Of a DNA stretch of 64,000 nucleotides, positions 57,113 to 64,000 are shown in pieces (position 1 is the stretch's first letter; the number at the start of each line of letters is the position of its first letter). This DNA is from Coffea arabica (Eukaryota; Streptophyta; Magnoliopsida; Gentianales; Rubiaceae). The notes below the pieces were generated by a model, which saw only the letters and a program-made list of their open reading frames with translations, was not told the origin of the DNA and searched no databases. The stretch is from contig NC_092323.1 in the NCBI RefSeq assembly GCF_036785885.1, positions 1,590,501-1,654,500 of the forward strand, written 5' to 3'. The position numbers and the translations under genes are program-made.

Positions 57113-57600
57113 GCCGACCTCCTGGGTCAGACGCTAACCTAGGAGTTTTAACTGGAGCCGACCTCTCAAGTCGAACACTCCCGCGTCAATTACTAGCGTT
57201 AAGAGCTTATGGTATCGGTGCCGACCTCCTGGGTCGAACACGTTAAGATTGTGCCGACCTCTCGGGTCGAACACCAAACCTTCCAAGAACACAAAACACC
57301 TATTACCACCAAACCTTCCAAGTATCCCCATCGTGCCGACCTCCTGGGTCGAACACGTTAAGATTTTATGGTATCAGTGCCGACTGAGCACCAAACCTCC
57401 AGGATAGCCCTGCCGGCCTCCTGGGTCGAACGCCGAACTCCCGGACTCCCGAATTCCAACGAACCCTCAATAGTTCACTCGAAACTTTCAGGATAGTCCC
57501 GCCGACCTCCTGGGTCGAGCTTCGGACTCCTGGGTCGAGCGTTACACTTTCAGAACCCTTGAAAGGCCTTTCAATCGCACCGACCTCCTGGGTCGAACAC
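57113..57600. repeat. Array of CCGACCTCCTGGGTCGAAC motifs
   Basis: About nine variants of CCGACCTCCTGGGTCGAAC occur at irregular spacing (for example 57114, 57156, 57220, 57254, 57335, 57411, 57500, 57579). The core GACCtcctGGGTC is close to palindromic. Longer phrases recur too (AACACGTTAAGATT twice, CCAAACCTTCCAAG twice), so the block grew by duplication. Confidence 0.85.
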
Positions 57601-57787
57601 TACCGCATCTTCCTCCCTAGCCCCCCACTAGGACATTTAGTGAAGGAGCGCTAAGTGTGCTAGTGTTTAAAAAAAAAACTCAAAAGACAGACAAGTACAA
57701 ACGAAACTGAAACTCGAAAGTCGAGCCTTTATTGAATGATAAAATTGAAATTCCCAAGAATCGGACAATTGAAAAGCCTGGTCTAAC

Positions 57788-60700
57788 CTACGCTACAAAC
57801 AGTCGCAGATTGGAGAAGTGCCAAGTGCGGGGTACCTCGGATCCGTCCATCCTTGCGAGTTTGCAATACCCAGCTCGGCTTGCCTCCGAGACCTTGTATG
57901 GCCCTTCCCAATTTGGATCGAGCTTGTTGGAGGCATGAGCTCGGCTGACCGAGTTTTTCCTCAGGACAAGGTCGCCCGGCCGGTATTTTACGGACCTAAC
58001 CCTGGCGTTGTGATAGCGGGAGATCTGACTTTTGTACTTAGCCATTCGTACTGCCGCCTCCTCTCGCTTGGCCTCCAATGTGTCTAAGTCGTACCTCAAC
58101 TCTTCCTCGTTGGCGGTCGCAACGAAGTTCTGTGTCCGGGGCGAGGGGAGGCCAATCTCCGCTGGTACCACAGCCTCCACCCCGTATGTCAGAGAGAACG
58201 GGGTCTCGTGGGTTGCCGCCCTGGGCGTAGTGCGGTAAGCCCAGAGGACACTAGGGAGTTCATCCAACCAGTTATACTGGGCTAGCTCCAATCTGGTCTT
58301 CAGCCCCTGCAGGATTGTTCGATTAACGTTTTCCACCTGACCGTTGGCCTGAGGGTGCCCGACCGAGGTAAAGTGCTGGTTAATCCCTAGCTCTGCGCAC
58401 CAGCTTTTGAAGGGGTTTTCAGCAAACTGTCGCCCGTTGTCGGATATCAGGACATGCGGTATTCCAAAGCGGCAGACTATGTTCTTCCAGAAGAACTTCT
58501 GTATTGCTTTTCCCGAGATACTGGCCAATGGTTCGGCTTCCATCCACTTTGTGAAATAGTCGATGGCCACCACTAGGTGTTTGTACCTGCCAGGAGCTCG
58601 GGGGAAGGGACCCAGGAGGTCTATCCCCCACTGGGCGAAGGGCCAAGGACTGTGGATGAGGACCATCTCCTGAGTGGGCTGGTGGCGCAGTGGGGCATGT
58701 ACCTGGCAAACTCGGCATTTCTGAACCAGTTCTGCGGCATCTCGGAAGACCGTAGGCCAATAGTAGCCCAGGAGAAGGCACTTCTTGGCCAGTACCCGGG
58801 AGCCGACGTGTGCCGCGCATATCCCTTCGTGGATCTCGCGGAGGACATAATCGCCCTCCTCAGGGGTCACACACTTTAGTCAGGGGGATAAGTACGACCT
58901 CCTATAGAGGGCTCCCCCGGCGTAGGCGTACTTAGCAGCCCTGAACTGGATTCTACGAGCCTCGGTTTTGTTCTCAGGCAGGGCGCCCGAGCTGAGGAAC
59001 TGTATGAGAGGGGTCATCCAGGTGGCCGAGCTGTCTAGAGTTAGGACCTGGATCTGGTCAATACTTTTCTGCTTCACCACCTCTACCAGGACTTCCTTGC
59101 TCAGGTGAGCAAACGAGGAGGACGCCAGTTTCGACAGGGCGTCCGCCCGCTTGTTCTGCGACCGTGGCACCCGCTCAATCTCAAAGAGGCTGAAAAGCTT
59201 TATCGCATCCTGCACCTTAGCCAAGTACTTTTTCATGACGTCCTCCTTGGCCTCGTACTCCCCGCGGACTTGGTAGACTACGAGCTGCGAGTCGCTCCGG
59301 ACCCTGATCGCGGTCACACCCATCTGGTGGGCTATCCTCAATCCTTTCAGCAGGGCTTCGTACTCAGCCTCGTTGTTGGATGTCGGGAAGTCAAACCGGA
59401 GAGCATAAGTCAGCTCTTCCTCCGTTGGCGAGGTGAGTAGCAGGCCGGCTCCGCTCCCCTCCCTGCTCGAGGCTCCGTCCACGAACAACACCCAAGGCTC
59501 TACTGGCCCGACCTCCTCCAGCAGAGTGCTCGGCTCGGTCGTGGACAGACTGGCGCCTTCCGCGAGAAAGTCGGCCAGGGCCTGGGCTTTGATGGCCGTG
59601 CGGGGTCGGTAGCCGATATCGTGCTCGGCTAACTCGACGGCCCACTTAGTCATCCTGCCTGAGACCTTGGGTTTTGTGAGTATCTGTCGAAGAGGCTGGT
59701 CGGTCATAACGACGATGCTGTGGGCCTGGAAATAAGTCCGGAGTTTCCGGGCGGCGTGCACCAAAGCCAGGACTAGTTTTTCGGCCGGCGTGTATCGGGT
59801 CTCCGGCCCCTGTAGGGCTCGGCTGACATAGTATATCGGCCTCTGAGCCCCCCTGTCTTCCCGCACCAGAACCGCGCTAACGGTCTCGTTGCAGGCGGAC
59901 AAGTACAGGAACAAGGTGTCCCCCTGTTCTGGGGCGGTCAGGGTGGGTAGCTCGACCAGATACGCCTTGAGGTCGGCGAAGGCCTTCTCGCACTTCTCGG
60001 TCCACTGAAAGTCTTTGGGTGACTTAAGGATCCGGAAGAAGGGAAGCCCCCTCACTGCGGACCGAGAGAGGAATCTATTCAGGGCGGCCATCCTTCCCGT
60101 GAGTCGCTGGACCTCCTTCACATTCCGCGGAGAGGCCATGTCCATGATGGCCTGGAGTTTCTCGGGGTTGGCCCGGATCCCTTCTCGGGAGACCAAGAAA
60201 CCGAGGAATCGGCCCGACCTAACTCCGAAGGTGCACTTCTTCGGGTTCAACCGCATCCGACTTTCCCGGAGGATGTTCAGGATCTCCCTCAGGTCGGGGA
60301 CGAGCTGGGGTCCTGCCCGGCTCTTGACGATCATGTCGTCCACGTAAACCTCCATGTTCCTACCGATCTGGTTCTGAAACAGTTTGTTGACCAAACGCTG
60401 GTAGGTAGCCCCAGCGTTCTTCAGTCCGAACGGCATCGTTCGGTAGCAGTAGGTCCCTTCCTCGGTGATGAAGGATGTTTTTTCTCGATCCTCCTCGGCC
60501 ATCTTTATCTGGTGGTATCCCTTGAAGGCATCTAGGAAACACAAAACATCAAAACCAACAGTGGCATCTACTAACCTGTCTATCCTTGGCAAGGGGAAGC
60601 AATCCTTCGGATAAGCTCTATTGAGGTCCGTAAAGTCGACGCACATCCTCCAGGACTGGTCCTCCTTCTTTACCAGAACCGGGTTGGCCAACCAGGTCGG

Positions 60701-61690
60701 GTAGTAGACTTCCATGATGATTTTGAATTCCAGCAACTTTCCAACCTCCTTCCTGATCACCTCATTCCTCTCGGGGGCGAAGTTTCTCTTTTTCTGCTTC
60801 ACCGGTTTGAAGCGAGAATCTATGTTAAGGTGGTGGACGGCCAGGTCGGTCGGAATCCCGGGCATGTCCTCTACCGTCCAAACAAAAACCTGGGCGTATT
60901 CCCTCAAGAGGGCCTTCAGGTCGTCCTTCTCTCTGGGCGGCAGTGACGCACCAATACGGACTGTCTGGTCAGGCCTCCCATCTTTCAACGGAAAGTCCTC
61001 GATCACATCCGGTGTATCCAGTTGCCGCTCCTCCTCTCCCGGGATGTAGGGCTCCAAGCTGGTTGTCTGAGCGACCACCTTCTCAGGCCCCCTGAGCATG
61101 GCTAGGTAACAGGTTCGGGCCACTTCTGGATCCCCATGCACCTCGGCAATTCCCCCAGGGGTGGGGAATTTGACGCTGAGGTGGAGTGTTGAAGGAATAG
61201 CTCGAAGGGCATTCAATGTAGGCCGGCCTAGAAATATGTTGTACGGGGACGGCTGCTTGACCACCACAAAGTTGACAAGGATGGTCCGGCATCTGGGTGC
61301 CTGACCAACTGTGACCATCAGGGGGATCATTCCCTCCGGGCTGATGGGTGGACCCGTAAAGCCTACCTGAGGTGTCCGCACAGGGGTCAGCTGTCCATCC
61401 TCCAGGCCGAGCTCCTTGAACACCCGATAGAACATAATGTCGACCGCACTCCCTTGGTCGACGTACACCTTCTTCACCCGAACGTTATTGGTGACGACGT
61501 CTATCACGATGGCCTCATGATTGCCAGATGCCAAGGGGACCGCATCCCTCGGTCCGAAGGTGATCTCTTCGTCCATGCGCAGGCGTTTTAGGGAGTCGTC
61601 TCCCGCAGGAGGAGGTCGCTTATTTTTTCGAGCTGTATGGCTGTCTCCCCCTGTGGGACCGCCAGCAATGGTGTTGATCACCCCGGCCAA
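57788..61690 (-). pseudogene. Tat-like pol: protease, RT, RNase H, second RNase H, integrase; one in-frame stop
   Basis: The frame runs from about 61690 to the stop at 57788 and is broken by TGA at 58882-58880; the frame continues directly after it. Domains in order: aspartic protease with YVDQGSAVD (about 61465), where DTGS is more usual; reverse transcriptase with YVDDM (60346-60332); RNase H (about 60000-59600); a second RNase H with LFVDGASS (about 59490) and SNNEAEYEAL; integrase with an HHCC zinc region ending CRVCQ, then DDE residues in GIDLLG (about 58630), SDNGRQF (about 58440) and GQVENVNR (about 58335). Such a protein copies the RNA and integrates the cDNA. The TGA separates RNase H from integrase, so no full polyprotein is expected. 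Confidence 0.92.
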
Positions 61691-63267
61691 GTTCTGGCAT
61701 CCTGGTCGGGTGAATAGCCACGGGGTGCGCCACGCCGATCAGGTCGGTCCCGGTGCTGACCCTCGTCTTTCTCTCCACGGTAGGTGCGTCCCAACTCTTG
61801 GCCGGGACGGCCTTGACGTACAAATAGACCCAAGAAGCCTCGCTGAACAAGGTCCTCGATCTCCTTCTTGAGGGCCCAGCACCCCTCAGTATCGTGCCCG
61901 ACGTCCCTGTGGAAGGCACAGTACCGGTCCTGGTTTCTCTTATTCCGAGGTGTGCCCATTTTAGGCGGCCGGTCTCCCAGGCCCTCCGTCTCCATGACAG
62001 CCAGGATTTGCGCCCTTGGCCGGGTTAGGGGTGTGTACCCTTTTTCAGGGAGCGACGGTTGAGCGGGGGCCCTGTCCTTGGAGAGGCGATCGAAGACGTT
62101 CTTCCTGACTTGGCCGTCCTTAGTTTCAGGGGGGTTTGCTCGTCCTTTCCTGTCCCCGAACTCCCGATCTGATTCCCGTTTCAGGCGGCCGGCCTCCTCT
62201 GCGTTAGCAACAGCGTGAGCCCGGTTCAGGAGCTCTCCCAGATTCTTAGGGGGCTGCTCGACGAGCTTGTAGTAGAGCTCCTCTACCCTTAGCCCGTTCA
62301 TGAAGGCAGCCATGACCACCTTCTCATCTTTGTCCCTGATCTGCAGGCTTTCCGTGTTGAAGCGCGTCATGAAATTCTTCAGGGACTCATCCGGCTTCTA
62401 CTTGACGGCCATCAAGTGAGCCGCGTTTTTCGAGTAAGTCTTCGAGGAGACGAACTGGGCAGTGAACTGCCTGGCCAGCTCGGTGAAATTCCGGATAGAC
62501 CCCGGCGCTAGGCCCTAGAACCAGAGCCGGGCCTTACCCTTCAGGAACATGGGGAAGGTCTTGCAACGGAGTGCATCCGCAGCGGTCTGCAGACGCATGT
62601 GCGTCATGAAGACCGAGAGGTGGTCTTCCGGGTCCGTCGAACCATCGTACAGCTCGATGTTCGGAATTTTGAACCTCCGAGGTAGCGGGTAGTCCTCTAC
62701 CTCTCGGGTGAAGGGCAAGGCTGCGTAGTTATCCTCATACTGTTGTGGCCACAGGATCTGCTCGAGTTCGTCCCGGACGGGTTGCCGCTGAGGAGGATCC
62801 CGCGGTCGGCTCTGAATGGACCGGGCGGGGGATCGCTCCGGTCCGTTCCCCGCGAACTTCCACGAAGAGGGGTTCCTCAAGCGGCCCCCGGCGGATCGGT
62901 CACGAGAATACCTCTTGCTGTCCCCTACCACCGAGGCTCGCGGCCTGGGAGGAGTCCGCGGTCGCTTCCTCCTGGGGGGCTGGTCCCGTGACTCGTCCTC
63001 TGAGGGGATGGGGAGCGATTCCTTCTCCTTTCCCTTCGCCTTAGAGGTCTGCGCACCGCCGGCCTCACCCCCCTCCTTCGCTTGCCGGATTATGTCTTCC
63101 AGCATGGGGAGGTTTTCGGTTACAAATTGGTATATCTGCTGTTTCCGTTCCCCCGAAAGGGTCGAGCCCCTGGCGTCCCGGGCCGCCTCGGTCTCCAGCC
63201 GCCGGGATCCCTCGCCGCCCCCGGGATCAGTGTTGTCCATGGTTCGCTTGGAACGCGTTCTCGCCAT
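61678..63267 (-). pseudogene. Tat-like gag with two in-frame amber stops
   Basis: The frame starts at ATG 63267 (MARTRSK). It holds a basic, Arg/Pro-rich N-terminal half, a retrotransposon-gag region (PNIELYDGSTDPEDHL, FLKGKARLWF, FMNGLR) and a zinc knuckle (CAFHRDVGHDTEGC). TAG codons interrupt it at 62517-62515 and 62400-62398, each where a Gln would fit well. The frame ends at TGA 61680-61678, overlapping pol in another frame by about a dozen bases. So pol needs a frameshift, or a single base has been lost. Confidence 0.88.
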
Positions 63268-63292
63268 CAACTCAAATACTCGTACCTTCGGG

Positions 63293-63310
63293 TTCCCACA
63301 GACGGCGCCA
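63293..63310 (-). other. Primer-binding site of the Tat-like element
   Basis: Two bases inside the 5' LTR, the - strand reads TGGCGCCGTCTGTGGGAA. This is the primer site commonly seen in this lineage. It fixes the direction of the element. The matching tRNA was not assigned. Confidence 0.85.
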
Positions 63311-63312
63311 AC

Positions 63313-63789
63313 TGAAGAAGCACGAAACTTCCCCGGACCGAGCTGGCTTGATGAGCTCGGGGTGTTGATGGGAGAGCTGGTTCCAAGCCTGCTAAACGAA
63401 CGAGGGTGAGCTAACGAAGGGGGCCCCGAGGTGGTCCCCGAGGGCACTCCGACGGTCAAGTTAGTTCTCCGGGGAGTAGGGGGAGTACTAGCAGTAAAGC
63501 AGACGGGGGTCAATTGCCAATAGTGAGCGTACCTTGTACAGTAAGTATGTGTTACCATTTATACCTGCTGAAGAGTCCGACCTCCGTACGTTTCGGGACT
63601 TGCCGTGGATAGCCCCCAGCCCCGCGCTGCGGGGGATTCTTCCCGCCCTCTGCGGGGTAGCTCTCGGGCCCCCGGGGGAGCCCTAGCCATCGTGCGGTCT
63701 GGGCTGTTCCCCTATGGGCCCGGGGTGCAAGCCCAACTCGGGTCGACCCTGGGCTGCCACGTGCACGGTCCCAGAATGGGGCCTCTGCA
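63313..63789 (-). repeat. 5' LTR of the Tat-like element
   Basis: 477 bases, TG...CA, with a TATA-like box (TATAAA on the - strand) at 63563-63558. It differs from the 3' LTR at five positions, four of which are transitions. Confidence 0.95.
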
Positions 63790-63794
63790 CCGAC

Positions 63795-64000
63795 TTTTTA
63801 AGTTATTGTGGGAATTAGATTTATTTTCAAAAACATGCTTATTTTTGTAAGACAATGTACTGGAACAAGTTAGAAATCAATAATGAATGGTGGATAGAAC
63901 TTTTAGACTAATAAACTCCGAGAAAAATAATCTATAGACTGATGCACGCATCATCGCTCCATCACATATTTTTTATTATTGTCTTACAATTCAACCCTAC
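63795..64000. other. Intergenic DNA right of the Tat-like element
   Basis: AT-rich sequence with no recognised feature, cut by the window edge. Confidence 0.6.

Larger units (their letters stand above)
53233..63789 (-). mobile_element. Ty3/gypsy LTR retrotransposon, Tat-like, with opposite-strand accessory ORF
   Basis: This 10.56-kb element reads on the - strand and is flanked by the 5-bp target duplication CCGAC (53228-53232 and 63790-63794). Order in its own direction: 5' LTR, primer site, gag, protease, reverse transcriptase, RNase H, a second RNase H, integrase, a tandem-repeat block, an accessory ORF on the opposite strand, a polypurine tract and the 3' LTR. The second, archaeal-type RNase H before integrase and the antisense ORF are marks of the Tat/Ogre/Retand lineage. 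The LTRs differ at 5 of 477 bases, so insertion was fairly recent. In-frame stops in gag and pol and frameshifts in the accessory ORF make this copy non-autonomous. The element is visibly GC-richer than its surroundings. Confidence 0.93.

Noticed and set aside
58577-62062. Several + strand open frames over pol and gag
   Set aside because: They are opposite-strand shadows of a GC-rich coding region. Unlike the 54-56.6 kb ORF, they have no known family text, promoter or splice signals.
1-64000. tRNA, rRNA or CRISPR features
   Set aside because: No tRNA cloverleaf beyond the SINE head, no rRNA text and no regularly spaced repeat array were seen. The 64-bp and 23-bp arrays are contiguous tandem repeats without spacers.

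Overview
This window is plant nuclear DNA, almost certainly from a eudicot and probably a woody one. The genes are split by GT-AG introns. They encode plant-only proteins (FUS3-type B3 factor, TIR1/AFB auxin receptor, CASP-like protein), and the intergenic DNA is AT-rich and full of non-autonomous transposons. The species cannot be named from the sequence alone.

Layout, left to right. 1-1883 (-): 5' part of a plastid aspartate kinase gene that runs off the left edge. 3.2-6.4 kb: intergenic DNA with two diverged copies of a pyrimidine/purine-biased module. 6498-11807 (+): two-exon histidine-phosphatase (phosphoglycerate-mutase-like) gene. 12.5-13.3 kb: nest of a SINE-like element and a copia LTR/PBS fragment. 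14891-18261 (+): six-exon mitochondrial phosphate carrier. 19871-26015 (-): six-exon FUS3-like B3 transcription factor with a 4.5-kb first intron. 26-34.6 kb: FUS3 upstream region, then a transposon-rich stretch with two Mutator-like elements bearing perfect 9-bp target duplications, and Tourist-like MITEs. 36112-38664 (+): AFB2/3-type auxin receptor with an intact miR393 site. 39.2-45.6 kb: two hAT-like elements, a small proline-rich CYSTM gene (-) and a MITE built from stacked hairpins. 46423-48865 (-): TRAP-beta (SSR2), including a 6-nt microexon. 49717-50650 (-): CASP-like membrane protein. 53233-63789: a nearly complete Ty3/gypsy element of Tat type (477-bp LTRs, 5-bp target duplication CCGAC). 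Its gag and pol lie on the - strand and carry in-frame stops. An intron-containing, frameshifted accessory ORF lies on the + strand, and tandem repeats lie between pol and that ORF.

The host genes are ordinary single-copy plant genes and do not form an operon-like system. Their order is informative, however. From memory, Arabidopsis carries AK-LYS, the phosphate carrier and TRAP-beta together near At5g14030-14060, and FUS3 next to AFB2 near At3g26790-26810. This window appears to keep both sets interleaved on one segment, as expected for an ancestral block later fractionated after duplication. I found no evidence of a wholly undescribed system. The most unusual items are the Tat element's opposite-strand spliced ORF and repeat block, the hairpin MITE, the microexon, the altered RHG motif in the histidine phosphatase and the displaced AFB start codon. 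All exon boundaries were set by hand from splice signals, reading phase and protein-family knowledge, with no alignment run.
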